From Plasmodium brasilianum (Eukaryota > Apicomplexa > Aconoidasida > Haemosporida > Plasmodiidae): a stretch of DNA of 64,000 bases. Position 1 is the first letter of the stretch. Every line of letters starts with the position of its first letter. This document shows positions 22,242 through 34,773 of this stretch, in pieces. The notes beneath the pieces were generated by a model. That model was given only the letters and a program-made list of their open reading frames with translations, was not told the DNA's origin and did not search any database. Made by a program: the position numbers and the translations under genes. The stretch lies in NCBI RefSeq assembly GCF_023973825.1, contig NC_090127.1:2636501-2700500 (forward strand), read 5' to 3'.

Positions 22242-22786
22242 GGGGAGTAGCACGGGAAGCAATGCCGTTGAATGGAAAGGGAGAGTGGAAAAAAAAAAAA
22301 GAATCTGCAATAAAAAGCATTACAGAGACACAGAAAAATTATGAACAACGTCGTAGGACAACCCAAGACACGTATAAATAAATGCATAAATTATTGCATT
22401 GATTAACTACAAACAGTGACAATATATATGTAGTAAGAAAAAGATCATCAACAGTGAAAAAAAAAAAAAAAGAAAAAACGTTATTAAATAATCATGCCTC
22501 CCCCCTCTCTACTTCCGAGTAACAAATATTAGCAGATAGCACGCATACATTTGTACATATATGTATGTATACATACTTGTGAAGCAATTTTCAAATAATA
22601 CAAAAAGAAAAAAAAAAAAAAAAATTAAATTATATTTCATTATATTATATTTCATTAAATTATATTTCATTAAATTATACTTCATTAAATTAAATTTTAA
22701 ATAAATTTAATGTAGTCATTCCGCACGGCGGAAACTTGGACACTCTCTTTGCGCAAATCCGTGCAGTGTGTGCTCTCCATATATGT
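22242..22786. other. Convergent intergenic region, no gene seen
   Basis: Lies between the CWC22 stop and the last exon of the minus-strand coiled-coil gene. Contains A15-17 tracts and a short TTATATTTCATTAAA repeat at about 22625-22695. Confidence 0.6.
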
Positions 22787-22941
22787 TTATTTACTTCTTT
22801 TTAGTTTTACCTCCTTATACAGCTTAATAAAGTTTCTGTTTTTTGTTTCAAACTTAAAAACTATTTGATCTAAGTTTTGCGATTATTAGGGAAGCAACCT
22901 GTATCTGCGCGCGTGTTGTATGCATGTGCGTATGTGTATAA

Positions 22942-22991
<50 letters not shown>

Positions 22992-24420
22992 ATTCATGTA
23001 TTTATGTACATAGGCACACATTGGTGAATTTATTTAACACATTCTTACCATTATGGCATATTTATATGCTAGACTTTCCAGGGAAGAGTTAATGGCCGAT
23101 ACTTTTTCGAAGAGCATGTCGTTTTTATCTTCAATTTTGTTTAATCTGTCTAAGTGTATTTCAGTTTCTATGTAAATATATGAGGTAAAAAAAGAAAAGA
23201 TTAGATATGAAAAGCTGCATTATATCTATATCTACATATACATCAACATGAACAAAATATGTGAATAGCAAAAAAGTTGCTTTGCTACAGACATGTTTGT
23301 TAAGATGACATAAAACGGATAAGACGATAAACAATAACAGCTCGTTACTACTTGCCCTTTCGTTACTCCTTTTTTTTTTTTTTTTTTTTTTTTTAACCTG
23401 ATATTTTGTAACTGTTTATGTGCTCCTTTAACTCCATAATATTTTTAATTTGTGCACTATAAGTTCTCATGAAATTTAAGTGAGACAGGATAATGTTTTT
23501 CTTGTACTCAAAGGTGTTATACACATCCAGAATGCTATTACTGTGAATGTAAATGTAAAAGTCATTATCTGAAAGAGGGAGGATGTAAAAAAAAAAAAAA
23601 AAACAATTAAAATGGCTACTAGTTAAAAATATTAAAGTTATATTATTCGTGAGCAATTATATTTTTTAATTTTTTTCTTTTTTTTTAAGATTTATCTTTT
23701 TAAATTTAATTTGTAGCAAAAAAGTGGGGGGGGGGGTTATTCATTTTGTTGTCATCATGGCGTGAATGTAGTAGTTCGATTGGTATATATGCATATATGT
23801 GTGTACACATAAATGTACAATGTGAGGTTCGAGTAAGCTAACATTGACTGTATAAATCTTGAAGGTACTCCTTTGATATCTGTTGCAGTATTAACTTGAT
23901 GATGCAAATATGAACAGCAATACTATTTTTGTGCTCGTGCTTTTTGATCATTTCTATTAATTCGTCTTTGTTCGTGTTTATTAGATTTTCTGGAAGGAAA
24001 TTAGAATTGGAGAAATGTAGAATAAATATGAAGGTATGTAAATGTATGTGAGTGTGTACTTAAGTACATATTCGTTCATATGCTTATTCGTGTAGGCACA
24101 TGACTATGCATTTGCTTATTTATGAAGCTTTTTTTCTTAATAACGTTTGTTGTAAACTAACCGAGGGATACGTTTTCTAAACATGACTTTATTTCATCCA
24201 GGTATTTTTGATTTTCTGTGCTCTGTTCATGTTCTTTACTTTTATTGTTATTATGAACTTGGTTTTCACTGCAATCATAAAATATATCATCATTTTCAGT
24301 CTTGTTTTCATTATTGGGCTTTTCATAAAATTTGATATCACCTATGACACGTTCAATTTTTAGTATCCGATCTTTTAAGTTGTTCACGAGCGATCTTTTT
24401 TCTTCCATATTTAACGTCAT
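22787..24420 (-). CDS. Five-exon coiled-coil protein, unknown function (possibly dynactin p24-like)
   Basis: Five exons were built by hand from phase and splice signals: 24420..24162, 23989..23843, 23568..23398, 23167..23049 and 22852..22787. All joins keep frame (phases 1,1,1,0) and the product is 253 residues. It starts MTLNMEEKRSLVNNLKDRIL with a heptad-like helix, continues NLINTNKDELIEMIKKHEHK and HLDRLNKIEDKNDMLFEKVS, and ends NFIKLYKEVKLKRSK. The whole protein is helical and charged with no membrane segment. Length and helix layout recall dynactin subunit 3 (p24), but no diagnostic motif supports this, so function stays open. The last acceptor (TTTTTAAG) is weak and exon 5 is the least certain. 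Intron 2 holds an unusual G11/C11 run. Confidence 0.6.
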
Positions 24421-24439
24421 CTTTTTTACTCATTTGTTT

Positions 24440-24660
24440 TGTATATTTTGCACTTATTTTTTCGTATATTTTGCACTTATTTTTTCGTATATTTTGCACT
24501 TATTTTTTCGTATATTTTGCACTTATTTTTTCGTATATTTTGCTCTTAATTTGTCGTATATTTTACACTTATTTTTTTGTATATTTTTTGCTCTTAATTT
24601 GTCGTATATTTTGCACTTGATTTGTCGTATAGTTTGCACTTAATTTGTTGTATATTTTTC
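24440..24660. repeat. 24-bp minisatellite (TGCACTTATTTTTTCGTATATTTT)
   Basis: About nine copies of a 24-base unit. The first four or five are identical, while the later ones carry CTCTTAATTTGTCG-type changes. The array starts about 20 bases upstream of the coiled-coil gene's start codon, so it lies in its 5' UTR or promoter. Confidence 0.9.
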
Positions 24661-25353
24661 TCTTATTTTTCATATGTTTTTCTTTTATTTTTTATTTCAT
24701 TTTTTGAGTGGTAGAATGTCGCGATATCATCCAGTTATCGGTGGAATAATGTAAGTTTAATTTATGCATGTGTGTGTACACCTTTCTTTTATGCTATGTT
24801 TGTATAATTCAACATGTACGTTTTGAAAAATGAATAAAAAGGAATATATCCAAATAAAACGAAATAGAACGGAATAAAATGAGATAAAAATAAAAAAAAG
24901 TATGCTCTACAAGTTCTTAATTCCATATATAAGTTCGCTTAAATATGGCAAACTTTTATAGTATTTGGGTAAAATAACGTTTATAAAAAATTTTTCTATT
25001 TTTTCCCCTCATTCCTTGTATGTTAACGAATGCTTAAATGTATGCGCAATGTACATGTACCGGTACGCGTGCGTGTACGTGTACGTTTACACATATTCAT
25101 GGACTATACTATTGAACGAACTAGAAATTTGTATGAAGCACCTCATATAATTAGAGGACTAATGCAAGTCTATTCCTTATAATACTGAACAAATGGAATG
25201 CTTGTTAAGTTTTTTATATTAATTTCATTAATTTTAAAAAAATATGAAGCGAGAATTATGTAGTTATATGTATTAACAGAGCATATATGTAAACGAGGAA
25301 ATGCAAGGAAAGAGTATGAACATTGGAAGGGAAAAAACGGAAAAAGAATATAA

Positions 25354-25354
<1 letters not shown>

Positions 25355-25425
<71 letters not shown>
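25355..25425. repeat. 71-base poly-A homopolymer
   Basis: An uninterrupted run of about 71 A on the plus strand, the longest homopolymer in the window. Its true length may be uncertain because such runs are hard to sequence and assemble. Confidence 0.9.
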
Positions 25426-25430
<5 letters not shown>

Positions 25431-25841
25431 TCGAATTTAATATTGAAATAGGGTCCTTTTAAAATTATTTTTTTTTTTTATCAAATGCGCGTTTTCCATT
25501 TTTATATAATCTTTAGTGTATTTGTAAAAATGTTCATTCACAAATATTTTTGATAGCATTAACGCGCGTTTAAATGTATACATTATGTATGTACATATAT
25601 AAGTACATATGCTTGTACATACATATGCATATATGAATGCATACGCGTATATACTTATATACCTGTATGATTTCCCCCCATTGCATTTACTTTCATGCGG
25701 CTATTTTTAAACAGGAAAAATGTTAATGAGACAAAAATTTAACTCATAATTTTATGATGAATTGGAATTAGCATGCGAAATTGCGATAAAGATACAAGCG
25801 TATATGTATGTATATTTATATGTAAACACCTAAGTATATAA

Positions 25842-25897
<56 letters not shown>

Positions 25898-25970
25898 GCC
25901 TGTATGCAGCATGTAATTCCTCGCATAGTCTCTTCCGAATTTAAGCAAAACTGTTCGTATTTGTTGAAAT

Positions 25971-28900
25971 ATGAAAAGTAGTCCCTTGAAAAAATTAAAA
26001 CTGGGTGAAGGTGAGTACAAAATAGTTAATGAGTATGAACAAAACAGAAGAGTGGAAAAAGTAGGCATAAAAGAATATAAGGAAAAGAGAGATGTAGAAA
26101 GTCATAGCAGCAGATATAATTGGCTATATGACAAAATAAATGGCTTATGTAAAAATTTGAACGTATTTAAGAAAAATGGACAAAGGGAAAGGCGCAAAGA
26201 AAGAGAAGTAGGTGCAGTAGGCGTAGTAGATACAGAAGTAGATGTTTATGCGAATGTGGACGTGGATATACATATGGATGTAGAACAGGAAGAAAAGAGA
26301 AAGATAAAAAGAAAAGGAATAAAAAGATCTTACGATGATTATTCAAAAGTTAATAAGAGGGAGAAGGAGAAGATTAGCACAGAAGCAAAAACTTATCGCC
26401 AATCCTTTGAACATTTGTCCTTATTACAATCTTTATTATGTATTCATAAATTTTACTCAAGGGATGTTAATGGTAAATGTGCAACTATTCCGGTAAAGGA
26501 TAAAGAATACGAAAGGAGGGATATAAACGCAAATAATAATAAAGATGTCGATCGTTATGATGATAGGAACAGTAGTATGTACGGAATAAAGGCTCAGAGT
26601 AAAGAACAGAAATGGTGGGAAAACGACAGGAAAAAATATAAAGAGAAAGAATTCATTGAAGAAAAATTTAAAGTGAAAGAAAATAATTTAACATACAACA
26701 ATATACATTGCGACAATATACAGTATGGAAATTTTGAGGACATTTTTGTCGATCTAGTAAATGAAAAGTGTGGTTTTTTTTATATATTCAATATAGTATT
26801 TTTTACAAATTTAAAAAATTATTATTATTTCGTAGACATCGTCAATATATTAAATTATATGGGTAATAACAAAAGTGCTGTCCATTCGGATGAAAAGAAT
26901 AAGGACATATTAATATATGAACAAGTTGCCTTATATATAGAAAAATTTTATAATATTTTTATGTACGAAAAGAGTAAAAGATCGATTAGTTTTTTACCAA
27001 ACCAATTTTATGATAAAATAAAATGTACCAAGTTTGTATCATCTATACAAAATAACAGCTATTATTATGATTTAGAAGAAATAAAAAAAAAATTAGAATT
27101 TTTAAAAAATGAAAAATCATATGAAGAAATTCTATTTATGTCCATGTATGAATGTAATAAAAGAATATATTGTCAATTAAGTAAAATACCGGAATTATTT
27201 CAAGACATATCAGAAATTAGTAAATATAACAAAAATAATTACGAACAAAGTGAAATTGTCAATTCTGAGTACAGTGATCAGCGGTTAAATGGTTTATGTA
27301 AAAAGAAAACCTTCTCCTTGTATAGCGAAAATCACTTTGCCGCTTCGTTAACGTACGACGATTTGAAGAACGGTGGTAATGATAGTAGTTCTAACGATAA
27401 TAGTGCTAAGGATAATAGGGTTAATGATACTAGGGATAATGATAATAGTGCTAGTGATAATAGGGATAATGATAATAGCGCTAGTGATAATAGGGATAAT
27501 GATAATAGTGCTATTGATAGTGCTCCATGTAGAGTACCACTGAAAAATGGTCGATCTTCAATGCACAGTCTCGATAGTGGTAAGTTTCATTTTGGAAGAA
27601 ACCAACTGAGTAAACACAGTGCCAAGTTGTTCGGTCAACAAGTAGTAGGAAAACGTAAATCTATTGTCAGTAATGGAGTTCCAAATAACAATAATTCGAA
27701 CATAACTGGTGGTAATTTGTCGAATGAAAAGGGGTTATACATAAAAAATTTTTTAATAAACTTGTTTAAACCGTCAAATACTAGAGGTAGTGAAGATAAT
27801 CAGAAAACTGTAATTTGTAGTGGAAATGAAAATGGAATAATGAATTTTGTAGAGAAAAAAGGCTTTCCCGAACATACGCTTAGAAAGGATATTAGTTTCT
27901 ATTCGAAGGATAGGAGTGGCATGAACAGGAACGTGAAAAAGGACATGAACAACCCAATGAACAACCCAATGAACAACCCAATGAACAACCCAGTGAACAA
28001 CCCAATGAACAACCCAATGAACAACCCAATGAACAACCCAATGAACAACCCAGTGAACAACCCAATGAACAACCCAATGAACAACCCAATGAACAACCCA
28101 ATGAACAACCCAATGAACAACCCAATGAACAACCCAGTGAACAACCCAGTGAACAACCCAGTGAACAACCCAGTGAACAAGGCACGAGATAGTCATGCTA
28201 CTGAAGCAGGAGTTCTTCCCCCTTGTGTGGAAAAGGCGAAAGAAGAAAATGGTCAACCCACAGATTTGTCTGAAACGAAATTGTGTGAATGCCCTTTAGA
28301 AGAGAATAGTAAGGAAGAAAAATTAAATAGCGGGCATGAGCTAACTAGATTTGAAAATAATGATGCATTAGTAAATATCAACATTGCACTTGTCGAGTCT
28401 ACTATCAACGGATTAGCAAATAAAATTATAGAGAATGATAAGCAAGTTTCTAATGAATTAATAAAGCTGAAAAGCGAAAAAGATGATCAAGGTGAGCAAG
28501 TAAACGAAGAAAATAATTTTTCCATAAGTAATGATAACACGAATGATAGATTAATAACTGATCGACCAAGTGGAAATGATTATTTACTTAACAAGTCGGA
28601 GGAGATTTACCAAAATTATTGCAAAGATGAATGGGAAAAGAAATGCACAAATAAAATGGAGGAAGAGCAGAAGTTTGTAGTTGGGGATGAGCCGTGGGAA
28701 AAACTGGGTGGAAAATTAGTTGAAAAATTGGGAGAAGTACTGAGTAATGAATATGAGGAGCCTTTTGAATCTAATAGTGGGGGTAAATCGATGGACAATT
28801 ATGAAGGTATTTGTGATGCTAGTCTTGTGGACAGATCAGTAGTTTATAATTCAGCAGAGTGTAAAAAGGTAGAAATAATTGACCTAAAAAAAGTGGAAGA

Positions 28901-31900
28901 GGAATACAGAGAAAGTATATTAGAAAAAAAGGATGACTCATCTGAAGGGGTATTGAATGGATACAAGGAGGGATATAAGGAATTAGATGTAAAAAAGTTA
29001 GAACATGTGAAGGAATTTAAACAGTATGATAACACTCCTGATGCAAATGACGAAATTTATAAAATTGACGGAATTGACCGAATTACACAAAAGCCAAATG
29101 AGTCTAATGTCCATCTTAAATGTGAAATTGAACTACAGGAAGGTCATTCAAAAAATTACGAATTAAAAGAAGTGGAGGTAACAATGAGTAATCAGTTATG
29201 CGACATGCAAGATGATGCAGACGCATTGAAAGATACTCATTCGGTGAAAAACCAACTAAATGGCGAAGAAAGTTGTGAGTTGTCGGTTGAAGAGGGGGTA
29301 GATATGAACAAGTCAGGTAAAGAGGGGGAAAACGTTGAGGAGGCAGCTAATCCATATGAAAGTGAACCAAATAAAAAGGAGTCAATTATCAATGAATTGA
29401 ATTGTAGCAAATCTAAAAATAATATTAACATTGTCGATAAACCAAGCAATATTGAGCCTGAAAATGTTGAATCGGGAGGGAATAAGTTACGTGCGGATAT
29501 TCCGAGTGGAGTTGACTTGAATGAAGTGGATGAAAACGAACCACGTGCAGTAGATCAGAACGAATCGAGTGAAGGAGATCAAAATGAATCCATTGAGACA
29601 GATTTAAACGAATCGAGTGAAGGAAATCAAAATGAATCTATTGAGACAGATTTAAACGAATCGAGTGAAGGAAATCAAAATGAATCTATTGAGACAGATG
29701 CAAACGAATCGAGTGAAGGAGATCAAAATGAATCCATTGAGACAGATGCAAACGAATCCAGTGAAGTAGATCAAAATGAATCAATTGAGACAGATGCAAA
29801 CGAATCCAGTGAAGTAGATCAAAATGAATCAATTGAGACAGATGCAAACGAATCCAGTGAAGTAGATCAAAATGGATCCATTGAGACAGATGCAAACGAA
29901 TCGAGTGAAACGGATGAAGGCAAGTTGAGCAACGGACGCAAAGGTGAGCAAAGTGAAGATGATAAATATGAACATGAAAACTTCACGCGGGAAAAATACG
30001 AACACTCTGAAGGGTCATACGAAGATGTGGACTACAGAGAAAAAGCGCAATTTCTTGACATAAAGAAAAAAAAGGCTGAAGTAGAAAAAATAGACATAAA
30101 ATATTCTCCCACCTTAGAAGATAACACATCTGTTTTAGTAAAGGAATCATATTATAGCGAAATAGATGATGAGTATATTATTAAATTATTAAAATATAAT
30201 AAAGAAAATAATGATAAAGCAAATTACAATAGAGAATTATTAAAGAATATACTAGGATGTAGTAAAAAATGTACACTTGAAAATCATACAGAAGAAAAAA
30301 GGGTATTTATTAAGAAAGTAAGAAAATTATGTAATTTAATAAAAAAGAAAAAATTGAATGATAAATATAAAAAAATACTAGAAAAAAAAAATTTTTTTAA
30401 ATGTGGCAAGTTACAGAGAGCATATAAAATATTTCTCACAGTAATATTTTCCATAGAAAAAGAAATTAAAGAATTGAGAAAAGAACTAAATGGAATGCGT
30501 AATTTTATATTTATAAATTCAGGGATTGAATATTATTTAAATGAAAACAATATATCCTTTTTTAGAAAAAGTAGGGCTTATAGGAATATCCTGAACAACC
30601 ACCTTATCGAGCGTAGTAAATTTGGTGGTTATTTTTGCACTAACAATGACGTTATTAATGGAGATATAAATGGAGGTATAAATGGAGATATAGATGGAGA
30701 TATAAATGGAGATATAAATGGAGATATAAATGGAAATAGTAATTGTAATTATAATCGTAGTTATGCTAACAGTGATGGAAATAGCGACAGCAACATCAGC
30801 ATAGTTAGCAATTTTTTTTTAAAAAGCAATTTTCCGAGTAAGGGAAAAAGAAAGAAAAAATATATTTCATATATACCTTTAGAAAATTATAAAATATTAT
30901 TTCTATGTTTAAAAGACATATTTGAAGAAAAGAATGTAGAAGACAAACTAAAACGCATTTCATACTACATTGAAATAGACGACTATATACCTACATATTG
31001 CAAAAGATTTTATGATAAATTCAAAATAAAAGAGAAATATTTATATAATATACAAACATTATTTAATTCTTGTGTACCATCTGTTGAATGCGTAAACATG
31101 ATAATATCTTGTCTTAATTATAATTATTCCAAAATTTATAAAAAGAAATCAATTTTCAAATATGAACTAAACAGTCTATACTTATCTACCCTACCGTCGG
31201 TATATTGTTGTTATGTACAAATAATAAAACATATAGAATTCTTAAAATTAAAAGAAACAAGTCAGAAAATAATTAAAAATAATAAGATCTTTGAGAATTT
31301 ATTAAATCATCTTTCATCTTATATATTAGATGAGTCTTATTTTATTATTCCCTTTTTTACATCCTATGGAAAATTTTTAATAATAATTAAAACAGACAAA
31401 AATTATAATACAGAAACTACAATGGAAATTTTAAAAAACAAAAGTTCATTCACCTATGATGTAATCATTAACAGTTTTGTATATCCTAATGATACATGTT
31501 TTCAAGCAATTATTCATTTTTCACATGTTTTTATAAACACCTTAAGGAATTTTTTTAAAACCCGAAATTCGGATGACAATATTCCTGAAATAACTTTTGC
31601 AAATATTCCTCATATTGAGAAGCAGCAACTTATATATCATGTAATGAATCTATGCAGAACGAAAGTGCAAAAGACTATGTAGCAGTGAAACATGCACTGA
31701 TTAATTTGTTTAAAAAAAAAAAAATATAATAAAATAAAATAAAATTTGAAAAAAATATGCATCTTTAACCTGAAAGGGGAATGTTGTGCACGCGCGTGTA
31801 TATGCTTATGTACATGTATATATGTGTATATACGCCTTTGTTTTGTTTATATATAACGTTATATACCTATTTTTGGTTGTTCTACATTGTCTTATTTCCG

Positions 31901-32286
31901 CCATTTCACGATTATTACTATTATCATTACTATTGTTACTGCAGCCGCTACTGTTATTGCTGTTATTCTTATTATTTTATTATTTTTTTTTTTTTTCCTC
32001 TTTTACGTCATGTAGGAAATAGAATCTAGCAAGAACAGAAATGAGATTACTGTTAATGTTATTTTCTTGATAGAGTCCTTCTTCAAGTAAGATTATTTAC
32101 GTATTTACCTTCACCAGTGAAGGGACTATTTGTGATATTCATAAAAAAAAAAAAAATTTTTCCCTTTTTTTTTGTTTTTTTTTTTTTAGCAACACAAAGA
32201 AAATGAAGGTACCTATGGAATTTAATCAAGGGTTGAGATTTTTATATGTTGTTAGACTGCTTGAGCTCTATAACGGAAAAAATTAA
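25971..32286 (+). CDS. Large repeat-rich conserved Plasmodium-type protein, unknown function, with probable extra 3' exons
   Basis: The main frame 25971..31682 encodes 1903 residues from MKSSPLKKLKLGEGEYKIVN. Non-repetitive helical blocks (about residues 230-440 and 1390-1900) alternate with low complexity: a DNSASDNRDN repeat, an MNNP array (about 658-737), acidic NESIETD repeats (about 1197-1313) and GDIN repeats. The frame ends at a stop at 31680-31682, but two further coding-looking exons follow: 32016..32086 (EIESSKNRNEITVNVIFLIE) and 32190..32286 (MEFNQGLRFLYVVRLLELYN, stop 32284-32286). They join to each other in phase 2 with GTAAGA and T-rich TTTAG signals. They begin in phase 0 and could be reached from the phase-0 donor CAT|GTAATG at about 31636. 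That would replace the last 14 residues by 55. I recognise no domain. Confidence 0.7.
27944..28182 (+). repeat. 12-bp coding array encoding MNNP/VNNP
   Basis: About 20 tandem copies of AACAACCCAATG, with AACAACCCAGTG variants that swap Met for Val. It is highly homogeneous at the DNA level, so expansion is recent. It is free of stops in all three minus frames too, which creates long antisense open frames that are not genes. Confidence 0.97.
29560..29912 (+). repeat. 48-bp acidic coding repeat (16 residues, NESIETDANESSEVDQ)
   Basis: About seven copies of a 48-base unit encoding NESIETD(A/L)NESSE(G/V)(D/N)Q. The left copies carry LNESSEGNQ and the right copies ANESSEVDQ, so the array has two subfamilies. 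Confidence 0.93.
30654..30740 (+). repeat. 12-bp coding repeat encoding GDIN
   Basis: About seven copies of GGAGATATAAAT, with GGT and GAT variants, encoding (N)GDINGGINGDIDGD. It is an insertion between conserved helical parts of the large protein. Confidence 0.9.
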
Positions 32287-33252
32287 AATATAGAAAGAAT
32301 GCGAGTAATTAGAAAAATACATTTAATGCGCGAAATAGTTGAAAGAAAAGAATGAAAACTTTTGGTTTAAAAATTTTTTAAATTAAAAATAGTTCTTATC
32401 CACAGTTTCCTTTTTTTTCTTTTTTTTTTTTATTTTTTATTTTCTATATTATTAAAATATTTCGTGAAATGTTTGCATTATAAATAACCATAAGAATAAA
32501 ATTTGAAAGCATGAATAGAAATTATTTTTTGTAACAAAAAATTCGGATAGCGCATCAACTCTAAGAGCTCTAATTTGTATTGCCCTTTTTTTTTTTTTCT
32601 TCGAAAGATATATAACTTGCAAGTATATAAATGATCACTATACAGAGGAAATGAGTAATAAATTTGGTATAAATTGTGTATAAATGAGTTTTACATAAGT
32701 GAGATAAGTTTTAGTTATGAACTATATATATAATTAATACAGTACACAGATGAACATTCCTTAACATGTTAGGGAAATGCTCAAAAGGCAAGGATAACAT
32801 AATTAGTGTTCCGATGAACAATGATAAATATTCATTAAAATCAGTGAAATATATACATGTTTATAAATATGCATGTATATATAAACGGGTGGTGAAATCA
32901 TGAAATGCGAATGGGCAATGGGTTTATTATATCACAAAACAAACGGATAATATTTAACAGAATAACTAAAAAAATTGTTGACTAAAAGAATATGTTCTTG
33001 ATACAAAAGTATATACATATGTTTATATATATACATATGTATGCTAAGCACATGGTACATGGAAATGCTGCTTTACAAAAAAAAAAAAAAAAAAAAAAAA
33101 AGAATTGCATGCTCCACCCTGCACTTTTCCATTTAAACATAAATACTATGCGCCATTTAAAAATATACAACATGTGAATATATAATGAATATACATGAGT
33201 ATACATGCAAACATACATGTGTATGTGCACATGTGCATATGTATGCGCATTG
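32287..33252. other. Convergent intergenic region, no gene seen
   Basis: AT-rich, with T tracts near 32410-32430 and 32588-32599, an A24 run at 33078-33101 and TA/TG microsatellite at 33180-33245. Nothing coding is convincing. Confidence 0.6.
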
Positions 33253-34036
33253 CTAGTTTGGAAAATTAAAGGTGGCGTATATGGGGAAGTGGTCGCTAGG
33301 GTGATGAATATACGTAGTATTGTAAGGTATGAAACCTAAGAAAGATTTAATATAAAATATAGGTTTATACTCATGTTGTATTGCCGTTTGCGGTACAATA
33401 ACTTTTACTTTTGAATCATTTGAAACTAAAATATAATCTAGTGTGTGGTTATGTTTATAGGTGTAATCGCTTTCCATGTGTCTACAATAATCATTTAAAA
33501 ATGAATCGTAAGTTGTTTCTAACGAATCTTTTGTAACCGAACAATTTAAGCAATCATTTGATAAGACTTTATCTAAAAAAAATTTATCCATATTATATCT
33601 AATATTAAGATCACCTACAAAAAATAAAGGTTCATTTTCTTTAATATAGTTACTAGGTATACCCTTATACAACCAAGTTCTTAATTCATTGAGTTGCTTC
33701 CACCTACAATTTTGTTGTTCAATTGTATCACCTGCTTGTAAGTGGGTTGCTATCACATTTACCTTTTTGTTATTTACATCACATTGTAAATATATTGCTC
33801 CCTTTGTACAAAACATGTCGGGAAATTTGCTATTAGAAAATATTAACGCATGATTATGTAAAATTTTATGCTTGGACAAAACTATAACACCTCCATTTAA
33901 AAATTGATAAAATTTTGATTTCCCTGATATCGAATCAAAATTGCAAATTTTTTGATTATGCATCTTTGTATTTATTTTTTCATTAGATACTTCTTCTCCT
34001 AATACTATTTCTTCCCCCATATCAGTCATACTTATC

Positions 34037-34082
<46 letters not shown>

Positions 34083-34773
34083 TACTACTATTTCCCTCCC
34101 AATAATTGTTCAAACTCATCCTGTCATCCTTCATATCGTTTATTTTATTCCCATTATTCAGATTAACATTTTTTGTAAGACAATCATTAATAGTTTTATC
34201 TATGATAGGCATATCCTCTAAACTGCTTTTTCTATAAATACCTTGAGCATTATTTATAATTCTATTCAATGAATTATTATGTTTATGATTTATTTCATCA
34301 TCTTCTATTACTTCTAGTGGCTCACTATCTAAAGCAGACATCATGCATACAGTTTCATCACTTTTATGAGTTTCATATGAATCAAAAAGTAATGTATCTT
34401 TATCTTCTATTTCCCTTTTATTTAATCTTGTTCTATTTCTACCAAATGTTACTGTATCTTTGTCTTCTTCCTTTTTTATATTTTGCGCATCCTTTTTTTT
34501 TTCATGATGTTTTGAATTTTCCTTGAATTTTTTCCCTAATACATTCGTATGATAAGGAAACCTCTCTTTTATTAGTCCACTAGTTAGCAGGCGATAACTC
34601 TTATGTGTAAACACTTCGTTTAGTACTAGGATATCCATGTTATGCTTTTCATCAAGATATAAAATGTAGTCAACTATTGCATTCCCCCTCTTTCTTATGT
34701 TCAATTGATGACTTAATGGAATTGACAGCATTTGAATATTGTAAGACATAATTGTTAAACTGTTAGATGCCAT
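33253..34773 (-). CDS. NSM: Neutral sphingomyelinase / sphingomyelin phosphodiesterase (EEP superfamily)
   Basis: A single exon of 506 residues. It is a DNase I-like endonuclease/exonuclease/phosphatase fold. Metal and catalytic residues are in order: N12 in IMSYNIQML, E53 in LVLNEVF, H about 342 in ATHLQAGDT, D and N about 388-390 in FVGDLNIRYN, D in HTLDYILV, and D494-H495 in HHPSDHFPIY. The C-terminal SDH box is the family signature. The enzyme splits sphingomyelin (and probably lysocholine phospholipids) to ceramide and phosphocholine. In P. falciparum the orthologue PfNSM is studied as a lipid-scavenging enzyme (known from literature, from memory). An insert at residues about 85-290 is low complexity and includes a 14-Asn run coded by (ATT)n on the plus strand at 34042-34080; it separates the N-terminal strand from the catalytic core. 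The start follows a T-rich upstream region. Confidence 0.93.

Larger units (their letters stand above)
24421..25970. other. Divergent promoter region with a 24-bp array and an A71 tract
   Basis: Contains a 24-bp minisatellite at 24440-24660, a 71-base poly-A at 25355-25425, TA/TG microsatellites at 25580-25660 and (TA)n at 25850-25894 near the next start codon. No gene is seen. Confidence 0.65.

Noticed and set aside
27774..28256. Long minus-strand open frames antisense to the MNNP array
   Set aside because: They arise because the 12-bp unit has no stops on the opposite strand; the sense frame is the continuous 1903-codon gene.
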